From a virus, in IMG/VR virus record IMGVR_UViG_3300025012_000055, positions 27,381 to 91,380 of that record: a stretch of 64,000 nucleotides of DNA; one strand, given 5' to 3'. Numbering within the stretch: the stretch's first letter is position 1; every line of letters starts with the position of its first letter. The translations under genes were made by a program, and so were the position numbers. The notes below the pieces were generated by a model, which had not been told where the DNA came from, did no database searches, and saw only the letters and a list, made by a program, of their open reading frames with translations. This document shows positions 17,894-26,178 of this stretch, in pieces.

Positions 17894-19123
17894 ATGAAAA
17901 AATTAAAAAAAGAAATGGAAAATCCACCCCAATTAACCAAAACTAAAAAACAAGTTCCAGAAACTAAAAATACTTATCAACCAATTGAAGGTGATATTAT
18001 TAAAGTAACAAAACAAGATGATGGTAGAGTTTATTTTGCAAGCATTGTTGGAACAAATAGTGATGTTACTGACCATATTGATTTAGATATTAGAAAACAA
18101 TCATATGAAAAAGGAAAGAATATTATTTTTGAAAACGGAGAATATCAATTAGTTGATAAAGATTATGTACCACAAATACCAGAAAATCAAATATTTGATA
18201 TGAGTTTTGTACATAACAGTTATAAATATAAACCTAAAAAGCTTTTTATTAATGAATTAAAATGGAAATATCTTATAAGAAATATACTTAAGTCAAAGAA
18301 TATTATTATGACTGGCCTCTCCGGTTCAGGAAAAACTATAAGTGCTTTTCATGCTGCCAGTACTTTAAAAAGAAAATTATTTAATATTCCTTTAGGTTCT
18401 ACGCAGGACCCACGGGCAGCACTTATTGGAAATACTTTTTATAACAAAGAAAAAGGAACATTTTTTAATGAAAGCACATTTGTTCAGGCAATTCAAACAG
18501 AAAATGCTGTTATTCTCTTGGAAGAATTATCAAGAGCACATCCTGAAGCATGGAATATTCTTATGCCTGTCTTGGACAAAGAACAAAACTTTTTAAAATT
18601 GGACGAAGCAGAAGGGCAGCCAGTAATTAAAGTTGCAAAGGGGGTTTCTTTTATTGCTACTGCAAATGTTGGAAGTGAATATACTTCAACAAGAGTATTT
18701 GATAGAGCACTATCTGACAGGTTTACAACTATTGAAATGGATGTACTTAACAAGGATGAAGAAGTTGAATTACTTACAATGTTATATCCAGATATTAATA
18801 AAAAAACAATTGAAGCCCTTGCTAAAATAACACATGAAACAAGAAAAGATCAAGAATCAGAATCCCCCAAATTAAACACTGCAATTAGTACACGAATGTC
18901 AGTTGAAATGGGAGAAATTATTAATGATGGATTTTCATTACTGGAAGCAATGGAAGTATGTGTTCTTCCGTTTTATAATTTATCTGGGGGCGCAGAATCA
19001 GAAAGAGAGTACATTATGCAACTCATTCAGAAACATTTGCCTAATGATGAAGATGATAAAGAATTAGTTGGTGATAAAAATGATGAACGAGAGAATGAAA
19101 ATCCATTTACTACTAATAATTAA
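17894..19123 (+). CDS. MoxR/CobS-type AAA+ ATPase
   Basis: 409 residues. Walker A GLSGSGKTISAFHA at about residue 143, Walker B NAVILLEELSRAHPEAW at about 203, sensor 1 ATANVGSEYTSTRVFDRALSDRF region at about 255, and a C-terminal lid helix. The Glu-Glu in Walker B and the loop insert fit the MoxR/CobS branch. The first 110 residues form a separate beta-rich domain. It most likely forms a ring that acts with the VWA protein at 15242, delivering ATP-driven remodelling to an unknown target. The C-terminus ends in an acidic linker and the tail ENPFTTNN. Confidence 0.88.
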   Translation: MKKLKKEMENPPQLTKTKKQVPETKNTYQPIEGDIIKVTKQDDGRVYFASIVGTNSDVTDHIDLDIRKQSYEKGKNIIFENGEYQLVDKDYVPQIPENQIFDMSFVHNSYKYKPKKLFINELKWKYLIRNILKSKNIIMTGLSGSGKTISAFHAASTLKRKLFNIPLGSTQDPRAALIGNTFYNKEKGTFFNESTFVQAIQTENAVILLEELSRAHPEAWNILMPVLDKEQNFLKLDEAEGQPVIKVAKGVSFIATANVGSEYTSTRVFDRALSDRFTTIEMDVLNKDEEVELLTMLYPDINKKTIEALAKITHETRKDQESESPKLNTAISTRMSVEMGEIINDGFSLLEAMEVCVLPFYNLSGGAESEREYIMQLIQKHLPNDEDDKELVGDKNDERENENPFTTNN

Positions 19124-19150
19124 ATTATTAATATTTTAAAAAAAAATAAA

Positions 19151-19351
19151 ATGAAAAAAGCTAAAAGATATTTTCCCTTTGATAATCAAAAATTATCTAA
19201 ATGTCATAATGTTCCTTTTATTGAGGGAACAAATTTATGTATTTTCTGTAAAAAACCTTCTCTTACAGTAATATCAGAAAAAAAGGAAGAAATCGTAGAT
19301 TTAAAAAGGGATAATATTTCAAAAGAAAATCCTTTTGCTAAAAATAACTAA
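19151..19351 (+). CDS. Small protein with a Cys-pair and an NPF tail
   Basis: 66 residues. His-17 with Cys-16, and LCIFCKKPS at about residue 33, could bind one zinc ion. Ends ENPFAKNN, the tail shared with the ATPase upstream and the acidic protein at 17655. I infer an adaptor or substrate of the ATPase system, without direct support beyond the shared tail and operon. Confidence 0.6.
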   Translation: MKKAKRYFPFDNQKLSKCHNVPFIEGTNLCIFCKKPSLTVISEKKEEIVDLKRDNISKENPFAKNN

Positions 19352-19360
19352 ATGTGAAAA

Positions 19361-19663
19361 ATGACAACGGAGATACAAATTATAAAAGAACTTAATGTAA
19401 TTTTTTATAAAAGAGGATGGAAATTATTGCCCCCAGATAATATCTATCAGAATGATAGTGAGCTTACATGGTATAAGGTTATTCTCAGTGATGTTTATTT
19501 AGATAGAAGTTTTATACCTTATAAAAAACATTTAAATAAATTTACAATTGAAGAATTAGATAATTACGTTGTTGAATTTATTAACCCAGTATGTAAAAAA
19601 TATAAAATTGATAATATACATTTTGCTGATGAAGGAAAACCAAATAGTATACAAATTAAATGA
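19361..19663 (+). CDS. Unknown small protein
   Basis: 100 residues, mixed alpha/beta, no recognised motif. Overlaps the next gene by 4 nt (ATGA), so the two are translationally coupled. Confidence 0.6.
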   Translation: MTTEIQIIKELNVIFYKRGWKLLPPDNIYQNDSELTWYKVILSDVYLDRSFIPYKKHLNKFTIEELDNYVVEFINPVCKKYKIDNIHFADEGKPNSIQIK

Positions 19664-20220
19664 AAAACATTAAAGTTTCTGATGAAACACATAAAGAATT
19701 AATTGAATGGGTTACTCATAAAGAAATAAAAATAATAGATATTATTGATAGTCTCATTAATACTGGGCTAATGACAGAAAAATATGGGCTATCTTTTTTT
19801 CAAACCATAATAAAGAAAGAAGGATTTGTTTCAAAAAACGAACTCAGTAATTTGGAATCTGATTTAAAAAAAGAATTTTTTGATAATGGGTATGACAAAG
19901 GACTTAAAATAGGAGAAGAAAATGGTTATAAAAAAGGTTATAAAGAATCACAAGAACTAAAAGATAAATTTGTTAGGCCCAAAAGTAAAAATAATAAAGA
20001 AGAAAATATAATAATAAAAGAAATTGTTAAGGAAAAAATTATTGAAAAAGAACCTTCTTTTGAAAACTTGTTATTATATTTTGGAAATAAGGATTTAACA
20101 CATGAAGAACAAAGACAAGTTTCAGATTTTATAAGAATGTTTAGAATGAAATATGAGGATATTTATGGTGAAGAAAAAAATACAAGATTTGTTAGACTGG
20201 AACAAAAAAGGAAAAAATGA
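19660..20220 (+). CDS. Coiled-coil protein
   Basis: 186 residues. The start (IKVSDETHKELIEWVTHKE) resembles the N-terminus of small ribbon-helix-helix or antitoxin-like proteins, followed by a Gly/Tyr/Lys repeat (YDKGLKIGEENGYKKGYKES) and a helical Lys/Glu segment. Probably an adaptor or scaffold; no catalytic motif. Overlaps neighbours by 4 nt on both sides (19660 and 20217). Confidence 0.6.
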   Translation: MKNIKVSDETHKELIEWVTHKEIKIIDIIDSLINTGLMTEKYGLSFFQTIIKKEGFVSKNELSNLESDLKKEFFDNGYDKGLKIGEENGYKKGYKESQELKDKFVRPKSKNNKEENIIIKEIVKEKIIEKEPSFENLLLYFGNKDLTHEEQRQVSDFIRMFRMKYEDIYGEEKNTRFVRLEQKRKK

Positions 20221-20534
20221 AAGAAATAGGGGAAGAAAAAATAAAGTTTAAAAGATTTGAAAATTGGTTAATAAAAAATTATACAAATTTTTTAGATAAT
20301 AAAGAATATATGCTTAAAGTAAATCATTTTTATTGTACATATTCTGGTGTAGGTACTCATCTTAGGTTACTAACTAATATATTTCCAAAATGGAATGATT
20401 TATTAAAAAAATATAGACATGAACAATTGATTGATTATTTTATGGGAGTGGTTAGAATAAAATTACCACAATTAAAAGGAACAAAATTGATATTCACATC
20501 AAATAAAGAAAAAGAAATAAATGTAATAATTTAA
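20217..20534 (+). CDS. Unknown small protein
   Basis: 105 residues, no recognised motif; Trp/Tyr-rich helical pattern (NWLIKNYTNFLDNKEYML). Coupled by a 4-nt overlap to the coiled-coil gene and followed 6 nt later by DnaJ. Confidence 0.55.
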   Translation: MKEIGEEKIKFKRFENWLIKNYTNFLDNKEYMLKVNHFYCTYSGVGTHLRLLTNIFPKWNDLLKKYRHEQLIDYFMGVVRIKLPQLKGTKLIFTSNKEKEINVII

Positions 20535-20540
20535 AAATTA

Positions 20541-21563
20541 ATGAATAAAGACCCATATCAAATATTAGGACTTAATAAAGATGCATCACAAGATGAAATT
20601 AAAAAGGCTTTTAGAAAAAAAGCAATACAACATCACCCAGATAAGGGGGGGGATGAAGAAAAATTCAAAGAAATTAATTGGGCAAACTCAATTCTCTCTG
20701 ATTCACAAAAAAAAGAACAATATGATAACTTAGGTCATGTTGGAAAAGGACAAGAATTTGAGGGGTTTAATATGAATGATATATTTTCTCATTTTGAAAA
20801 TATGTTTGGTTTCAGAAGAAACAGGCAAGGATATAATAATCAAAATAAAGGTACTAATTTAAGAATTAAAATTAAAGTAAATTTAAAAGAAGTATTAGAA
20901 GGAACTCAGAGAAAAATTAAAATAAATAGACATGTTAAGTGTGATAGTTGTTCTGGAAGGGGTGGAACAGGGGAAATAACATGTTTAAATTGTAAAGGTT
21001 CTGGGCAACTAACAAATTCACAAAGAACAGCATTTGGTATGTTCCAACAAACAATAATATGTTATATTTGTAATGGTTCTGGTAAAATAATTCAAAATAA
21101 ATGTCATAATTGTTCTGGAGAAGGAATAATACCGAAACAAGAATATCTTGGAATAGAAATACCAAAAGGTGTGGAAGAAGGAATGCAATTAAATATGCCA
21201 GGATATGGGAATTGTGGGAAAAATAATGGTCCAAATGGAGATTTATTAATATTAATAGAAGAAGAAAAACATCCTCACTTAATAAGAGAAGGTTTAAATG
21301 TTATTTATAATTTAGATTTAAATTATGTTGATGCTTGTTTGGGATCAAATATTGAAATACCTACAATATTAAATAATACTAAAATTGATATTAAATCTGG
21401 AACACAACCTGGAAAAGTATTAAAATTAAAAAGAAAAGGATTACCAAATATAAATAATTCTTATGAGGTTGGAGACCAATTAATAAACATAAACGTAATT
21501 ATTCCAAACAATCTAAAATCTGAAGAAAAACATTTATTAGAACAAATAAAAGAATTAAAATAA
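20541..21563 (+). CDS. dnaJ: DnaJ (Hsp40) co-chaperone
   Basis: 340 residues. J domain at 1-68 with the HPD motif (QHHPDKGG), a short Gly/Phe-like linker, then four CxxCxGxG-type zinc repeats (CDSCSGRG, CLNCKGSG, CYICNGSG, CHNCSGEG at about 132-195) and the C-terminal substrate-binding domain. This is a complete type I DnaJ, slightly shorter than E. coli DnaJ (376). It would stimulate the host DnaK ATPase and direct it to phage or host proteins. Last large gene of the operon that starts with the AAA ATPase, so the phage groups its protein-remodelling functions. Confidence 0.95.
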   Translation: MNKDPYQILGLNKDASQDEIKKAFRKKAIQHHPDKGGDEEKFKEINWANSILSDSQKKEQYDNLGHVGKGQEFEGFNMNDIFSHFENMFGFRRNRQGYNNQNKGTNLRIKIKVNLKEVLEGTQRKIKINRHVKCDSCSGRGGTGEITCLNCKGSGQLTNSQRTAFGMFQQTIICYICNGSGKIIQNKCHNCSGEGIIPKQEYLGIEIPKGVEEGMQLNMPGYGNCGKNNGPNGDLLILIEEEKHPHLIREGLNVIYNLDLNYVDACLGSNIEIPTILNNTKIDIKSGTQPGKVLKLKRKGLPNINNSYEVGDQLININVIIPNNLKSEEKHLLEQIKELK

Positions 21564-21571
21564 ATAATTTA

Positions 21572-22027
21572 ATGAAAACTATTCTAAAAACAAAAAGACA
21601 AGAATTCATTGATATTTTAAATAAAGAAGATATTCCTTATAAAATAACTCCCCCCTTTCGGGGGGTTATGAAAAACAATAAATCCTCCCCCTCGGGAGGT
21701 TATAAGATTATTATTGATGGTTCTTATATAAATTCTAAATTAATAACATATATTCCAGATAATGTTGAATTTAATAATAAAAGTTTTGTAAGTTTATCTT
21801 CTCTTAAAAAAATGGGAAATAATATTAAGTTTAATAATAAGCATAATGTGTGGCTAATTTCAATTTTTTATTTTAATACATTTTCTGTTAATTTCACAAA
21901 TAATATTCATGATGTATTTTTTGGAAAAGAAACATACTGGATGAATTTATTTCCTTATGAATTATATAATATTGGGGGAAATTTTCATATAATAAATAAA
22001 AAAAATGAATATAAAATAATAAAATAA
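21572..22027 (+). CDS. Unknown protein, paralogue of 44379-44906, with inserted GC-rich hairpins
   Basis: 151 residues. Closely matches the protein at 44379-44906: QEFIDILN, ITYIPDNVEFNN, MGNNIKFNNK, VNFTNN and the end YKIIK are shared. The repeated pattern of Asn-rich short strands suggests a beta-solenoid. Compared with the paralogue, this copy has an in-frame insertion of about 18 residues (around TPPFRGVM and SSPSGGYK) encoded by two GC-rich palindromes at 21644-21700. It also lacks the N-terminal ITESQFKRLIEN segment. Function unknown. Confidence 0.7.
   Translation: MKTILKTKRQEFIDILNKEDIPYKITPPFRGVMKNNKSSPSGGYKIIIDGSYINSKLITYIPDNVEFNNKSFVSLSSLKKMGNNIKFNNKHNVWLISIFYFNTFSVNFTNNIHDVFFGKETYWMNLFPYELYNIGGNFHIINKKNEYKIIK
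21644..21700. repeat. Two GC-rich hairpins inserted in a coding sequence
   Basis: First hairpin 21644-21669: ATAAC, C-run, TTTC loop, G-run, GTTAT. Second 21684-21699: CCTCCC/GGGAGG with a short loop. Both are extremely GC-rich against an AT-rich genome, end in GGTTAT, and are absent from the paralogue at 44379, so they look like a recent small mobile palindrome. Confidence 0.75.
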
Positions 22028-22278
22028 AAAAAACTATAAAATTAGAAGTCGGTAAAACATATAAAAATTATGGTGTGTATCTTGGAATTACCACAGTTTA
22101 CGAATATAGTGGAAAAGTACATGAAGAACATAGATTTAGGTCTAATGAAACTGAAAATGATTTTGATGGATTTGATAATATTCCAGTGATTAAAGAAATC
22201 AGGACAGATGATGAAAAGATATTGAAGAGAATAGAACATGAAAATCAAATTAATTATAAAAAAAATCATTATAAATAA
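22024..22278 (+). CDS. Unknown small protein with an apparent ATA start
   Basis: The coding pattern (KLEVGKTYKNYGVYLGITTV) begins upstream of any ATG, GTG or TTG that would include it; the first candidate is ATA at 22024, overlapping the previous stop as ATAA in the way ATGA overlaps do. From there 84 residues. If only standard starts are allowed, the GTG at 22075 gives 67 residues. It may be a start-codon mutation (ATG to ATA). No family recognised. Confidence 0.45.
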   Translation: MKKTIKLEVGKTYKNYGVYLGITTVYEYSGKVHEEHRFRSNETENDFDGFDNIPVIKEIRTDDEKILKRIEHENQINYKKNHYK

Positions 22279-22402
22279 ACGACCAGAAAAATGGGGTAGT
22301 GGATTATGGACAAAAAAACATACAATATATCTTTTATTTGGAATATTTCCAATTTGGCATGATTATTATTATTATATTAAAAAAATAAATAATAAAAAAT
22401 GA
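22271..22402 (+). CDS. Small hydrophobic protein with an apparent ATA start
   Basis: 43 residues in a frame beginning ATA at 22271, 8 nt inside the previous gene, and ending TGA within the ATG of the next gene (ATGA overlap at 22399). One membrane segment (YLLFGIFPIWHDYYYYI). The tight overlaps on both sides suggest a real gene, but no standard start codon exists. Confidence 0.4.
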   Translation: MNKRPEKWGSGLWTKKHTIYLLFGIFPIWHDYYYYIKKINNKK

Positions 22403-22683
22403 AATCAAAAGAAGATTATTTTATTGAGTTATTAAAAGTTTTAAAACCAAAAACTCTTAATGAACATCCAGATTATATATTTTATGTTTATAAAGATAAA
22501 CTTTATATTGAATATAATAAAAAAACTAACCATGCCTGGGTAGATTATAATAGAATATGGAAAATTTTTTCATCCAAATATCATTGTAATTCTCAGGAAA
22601 TCAAGAAGATAACAACTGACCTGTTGGAAGAACATTTAAAATTGAAGGGAGTAACAACTATGGGCTTTGTCCATATTTTCTGA
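22399..22683 (+). CDS. Unknown protein, paralogue of 53245-53541
   Basis: 94 residues. Shares YFIELLKVLKP, DYIFYVYKDK, YNRIWKIF and ITTDLLEEHLKLKGVTT with the minus-strand gene at 53245-53541. Function unknown. Its end contains the 63-bp repeat copy 2, after which the sequence (MGFVHIF) no longer matches the paralogue, indicating rearrangement at its 3' end. Confidence 0.65.
   Translation: MKSKEDYFIELLKVLKPKTLNEHPDYIFYVYKDKLYIEYNKKTNHAWVDYNRIWKIFSSKYHCNSQEIKKITTDLLEEHLKLKGVTTMGFVHIF
22598..22660. repeat. 63-bp exact repeat, copy 2 (with a 23-bp partial third copy at 22689-22711)
   Basis: Identical to 15163-15225. A further 23 bp of the same sequence recurs at 22689-22711. This is the native coding context, since the paralogue at 53245 has the same protein segment. 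Confidence 0.9.
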
Positions 22684-22715
22684 CTGCCGTTGGAAGAACA
22701 TTTAAAATTGATAAG

Positions 22716-24872
22716 ATGATAAAAACAATAACATATAAAAAATACAAAGATTTATTAAAACAGAATCTTAATGGGTCCCCAGTAAATATAATAGAACATA
22801 GCAATTTTGTAAAAAATTTATTTAAATTAGACAAAAAAGTTAATGACCAATTACAAAATAAAAAATATTCAAATAGTTCATGGTCAATTAGAAAACTTGA
22901 AATTGATAATTTTTTAAGTTATGGAAAAAATAATGTTATTGAGTTTGATAAATTAAATGGATTAGTAGGAATTTTTTCTAAAAATTTTATGGGGAAAACG
23001 GTGCTGTGTATCGATTCTTTATTGTTTTTATTTTTCAATACAACAACCAGAACATCAAAAAGTGAAGAAATTTTTAATTTATATACAAAGGATGATATTG
23101 TAAAAGTAAAAGGTTATATAAAAATTGATAATTCAAATTATATTATTGAAAGAGAAATAATAAGAAAATGGAAAAAAGATGGGACACCAAATTGTAGTAC
23201 TGAATTAAATTTTTATAAGGAATTAGATAATGATATAATAGAAAATTTGGAGGGGGAACAAAGACAAGAAACTGATAAAATAATCAAAAGTAAAATTGGA
23301 GATATGGAAGATTTTATTATGACTATTTTTACCACTGGTGATAATCTTATGAATTTTATTGAAACAAAACCCACAGAAAGAGGATTATTGTTGTGTAAAT
23401 TCCTTGGTTTAAATATATTCAAAGAGAAAGAAGAAATATGTAAAACAATATTTAATGATTGGAAAACAACATTAAAATCAAATTTATATAATATTCCGAC
23501 TTTAAAAAGTGAAATAGAAGAATTACAATCAGAAATAAAACAAAAAGAAACTCAGTTAAAAGAAAATAAAGATAAGTTAGTTATTGTTGAAAAAAACATA
23601 AAAGATACAAAAGAAACAAAGGATTCTTTATTATCTTCATTACATCAGGATATTGATGACAAATTATTAAAATCAGATCCTTTATTAATTGAAAATAAAA
23701 TAAGTGCAATAGAAAAAGATGTAACTAATAAAAAAAATGAATTAAAAGAAATTAAATTTAAAATTGATAATATTAAAGTAACATATAGTAAAATAGAACA
23801 TGAAAAATTAATACAAAAAGAAAGAGAACTATCCTCAAACGTAACAATATTAAAAAATGATATTGAAAGATTAGAAAAAGATATAAAAGAATTAAAAGAA
23901 GGAGAAATTTGTTCCAAATGTGGTCAATCATTAAAAGGTATTGATCATTCAAAAGAAATAAAAGAATTAAAAATTAAATTAGAATCAAATAATTTATCAT
24001 ATAAAAAATATAAAGAAGATTTGAATGGTACAGGACAACAATTAAAAGAATATAATGAAAATAAAGATAAAATAGAACAAAGAGATAAACTCCAACTTAA
24101 ATTTGATAGAACCGAAATTGAAATAGATTTATCAAATATAAATTTACAAAAAGAAAATGATAATTTAAAAAACTATCATAAAAATATTGATAAAATTAAT
24201 CAAAATAATAAAACAAATGAGAAGATAAGAGATATTAATTTTAAGGTTCATCAACAAGAAACAGATGAAAAAGAATTAATATCAATAATTAGAGAATTTG
24301 AAAATATTATTTTAAATAATAATAAGGATATTGAAGATAAAATAAAAATAGGAAAAGAAATAAGAGAAGAAGAAAAAATTTATAAAGTTTTTACTATCTA
24401 TTTAAGTTTGATGGGAAAAAATGGAATTTCCAAATCAATTTTACGTGATATGATTCCAAAATTAAATAATGAACTATCCAAATTATTGGAAGGAGTTGCA
24501 GAATTCACAGTTGAAGTATCAATCAATGAAAACAACCAGGAAATGGTATTGGATATGAAAGACAATAAAACTGGACTGATTAAATCATTAAAAACGGGTT
24601 CTGGATATGAAAGAACCATTGCCTCACTTGCATTAAGAGTAGTTTTAAATAAAATAAATTCTCTACCAAAACCAAATTTTATTATTTTTGATGAGCCGTT
24701 TGAAAAAGTATCAGAAGAGAATTTACAGGAGATGAGTTATTTTCTGGATAGAATAAAAAAGTATTATGATTTAATATTTTTGGTAACATTTAATTCTTTG
24801 GTAAAAGATTGGGTATCAAATGTTATAACAATAGAAAAAATAAATAATATTTCTACAATTAATTTGAATTAA
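22716..24872 (+). CDS. 46: Recombination endonuclease subunit, SbcC/Rad50 type (T4 gp46-like)
   Basis: 718 residues. N-terminal ATPase half with VGIFSKNFMGKTVLCIDS (Walker A, about residues 90-107), two long coiled coils (about 260-420 and 440-560) joined by a zinc hook (ICSKCGQSL, near residue 400), and a C-terminal half with the signature KTGSGYERTIASLALR and Walker B FIIFDEPFEKVS. This is the gp46/Rad50 layout; it works with gp47/SbcD nuclease in DNA-end processing and recombination-dependent replication. No gp47 gene is in the window. The 3' partial repeat copy lies just before its start. Confidence 0.93.
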   Translation: MIKTITYKKYKDLLKQNLNGSPVNIIEHSNFVKNLFKLDKKVNDQLQNKKYSNSSWSIRKLEIDNFLSYGKNNVIEFDKLNGLVGIFSKNFMGKTVLCIDSLLFLFFNTTTRTSKSEEIFNLYTKDDIVKVKGYIKIDNSNYIIEREIIRKWKKDGTPNCSTELNFYKELDNDIIENLEGEQRQETDKIIKSKIGDMEDFIMTIFTTGDNLMNFIETKPTERGLLLCKFLGLNIFKEKEEICKTIFNDWKTTLKSNLYNIPTLKSEIEELQSEIKQKETQLKENKDKLVIVEKNIKDTKETKDSLLSSLHQDIDDKLLKSDPLLIENKISAIEKDVTNKKNELKEIKFKIDNIKVTYSKIEHEKLIQKERELSSNVTILKNDIERLEKDIKELKEGEICSKCGQSLKGIDHSKEIKELKIKLESNNLSYKKYKEDLNGTGQQLKEYNENKDKIEQRDKLQLKFDRTEIEIDLSNINLQKENDNLKNYHKNIDKINQNNKTNEKIRDINFKVHQQETDEKELISIIREFENIILNNNKDIEDKIKIGKEIREEEKIYKVFTIYLSLMGKNGISKSILRDMIPKLNNELSKLLEGVAEFTVEVSINENNQEMVLDMKDNKTGLIKSLKTGSGYERTIASLALRVVLNKINSLPKPNFIIFDEPFEKVSEENLQEMSYFLDRIKKYYDLIFLVTFNSLVKDWVSNVITIEKINNISTINLN

Positions 24873-24882
24873 AAATAAACTA

Positions 24883-24913
24883 TTGACTTTTTAATTTATT
24901 TTATTTATATTTG
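24883..24913 (+). promoter_or_regulatory. Bacteroidota-type promoter of the tmRNA transcript
   Basis: TTG at 24883-24885 (as TTGACTTT), 20-nt spacer, TATATTTG at 24906-24913. A stronger -33 element than most copies; the same form occurs before tRNA operon 3. Confidence 0.85.
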
Positions 24914-24939
24914 TAATTTAGATTATATTTATAAACAAG

Positions 24940-25090
24940 TTCTTTGAAATTAAAAGATATTATTTATTTAAGTGTTGGTCTTGGAATAATCCAGAAGTAA
25001 TATAATAGGAGAAACTTAATTGTGTTATCCCTTCCCATCAACCGTAGTACGTAGTATTACAACGAAGGATAAAAACACAGCTAAAATAAA
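24940..25090 (+). ncRNA. Structured RNA upstream of tmRNA, unknown
   Basis: No ORF. Between promoter and tmRNA lies about 170 nt with clear secondary structure, mainly an imperfect long hairpin at 25022-25078 (GTGTTATCCCTTC pairing with GAAGGATAAAAACAC), with a smaller hairpin at its tip (CGTAGTACGTAGTATTACAACG region), and a short one near 24970. It could be the 5' part of the tmRNA precursor, a separate small RNA, or a processing signal. Confidence 0.45.
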
Positions 25091-25104
25091 TAATTATATC
25101 ATAT

Positions 25105-25515
25105 GGGGATGACAGGCATTGACGTGATCAAAGTAGTCATAAAATATGTGTTTGGCATTCTGGAAAAGACAGAAGAATCGCTTAAATGGCGAATCAAACA
25201 AAGGACTCTCAAATGAGATTGCAAGGTTCTTGGTGTCAGATGAAAATCTGATTTTCAAAAATCAAGAAATTGAATTTGAAATTGCTTAACAAGGTTAAGT
25301 CAATTATATTGGAAACAGGATAGAGTTAAACTGAATAATCGGGAACAGATTTTAACTGAACATGTTTGTATAATCCAAACAATAAAATAAATCCTGATTA
25401 GTTTAGGGTAAAAGTTTGGGAACGATTCTTTAAAAATTGAACAAAAAATAACACTAAAAAAATATTTTATGTTGAAAGATTAACGGACCCGGTTTTCGAA
25501 TTACCGGCATCTCCA
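25105..25515 (+). ncRNA. ssrA: tmRNA (transfer-messenger RNA)
   Basis: The 5' end GGGGATGACAGGCATTGACG and the 3' end with GGACCCGG, a T-loop (TTTCGAATT) and CATCTCCA are typical of tmRNA; GGGGATG and CATCTCC form a 7-bp acceptor stem. Length about 411 nt fits. CCA is not encoded. The tag frame is not certain: the best candidate ends GAA ATT GCT TAA at about 25278-25289, preceded in frame by codons for SDENLIFKNQEIEFEIA, which would be an unusual tag (normal ones end ALAA). Its job is to rescue stalled ribosomes and tag the unfinished protein. Confidence 0.85.
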
Positions 25516-25524
25516 CTTTTTAAT

Positions 25525-25557
25525 CCTTAACGATTAGGCTTGTTAGAGGTTTTTATT
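25525..25557 (+). terminator. Intrinsic terminator after tmRNA
   Basis: Stem CCTTAAC (25525-25531) with GTTAGAGG (25542-25549), one bulged A, followed by a T-rich tract. Confidence 0.7.
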
Positions 25558-25584
25558 TAAAATAATTCACTTTTTATTGATAAT

Positions 25585-26172
25585 ATGAAAGTAGAACCAA
25601 TATTAAATCAAATACTTGCAGAATCATCATTATCAAGAGTATGGAATCATACAAATAATGATGATACTTTTGGTATTATTTCTGCATTCAAATTAGATAA
25701 TTATTGGGTTGAAAATATAATTTTACATAGTAATTTAAAAAAAGAAATTAAAAGTAAAGGATATGGTTTCATAGAGTTAGATAGTGGATATAGTTATCTT
25801 GATAATACTAATGAGGAAATATCGGTTAGAGAAAGATCATATTTTATTCCAAAAATTACATTTAAAGATATTACTGAATTAGGTAAAAAATATGAACAAG
25901 AAACTATTATATTTAAAGATAATGAATTTTTTATTTTAGTTAAACCAGATGGTACTATAGAAAAAACATTTTTAAAAGGAAACGGTTATAATTTTAAACC
26001 AGAGAATTTAAAAAACGCATGGAGTCAATTTATTAGAAGTAAAAACAAAAATGCAATTAAAAAATTTACTTTTAATGTCCAAGAAAGAATTATACCATCA
26101 AGAACCGATTCTTATAAAATGTTAGGAGAAAATAAAGGTTTAGCAAAAGTAAAATATATTAATTTATTTTAA
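25585..26172 (+). CDS. Unknown protein, DUF3293-like pattern
   Basis: 195 residues. TFGIISAF, KSKGYGFIELDSGYSYL, a strand RERSYFIPKI, and a helix followed by QETIIFKDN resemble small phage and bacterial proteins of the DUF3293 kind, whose function is unknown. It begins MKVEPILNQILAE, a short amphipathic helix as in several putative head proteins here. Followed by a related-looking gene 6 nt later. Confidence 0.55.
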   Translation: MKVEPILNQILAESSLSRVWNHTNNDDTFGIISAFKLDNYWVENIILHSNLKKEIKSKGYGFIELDSGYSYLDNTNEEISVRERSYFIPKITFKDITELGKKYEQETIIFKDNEFFILVKPDGTIEKTFLKGNGYNFKPENLKNAWSQFIRSKNKNAIKKFTFNVQERIIPSRTDSYKMLGENKGLAKVKYINLF

Positions 26173-26178
26173 AATTTT

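Noticed and set aside
24914-25104. A fourth leader ORF before the tmRNA
   Set aside because: No ATG-started frame and no terminator between this RNA and tmRNA.
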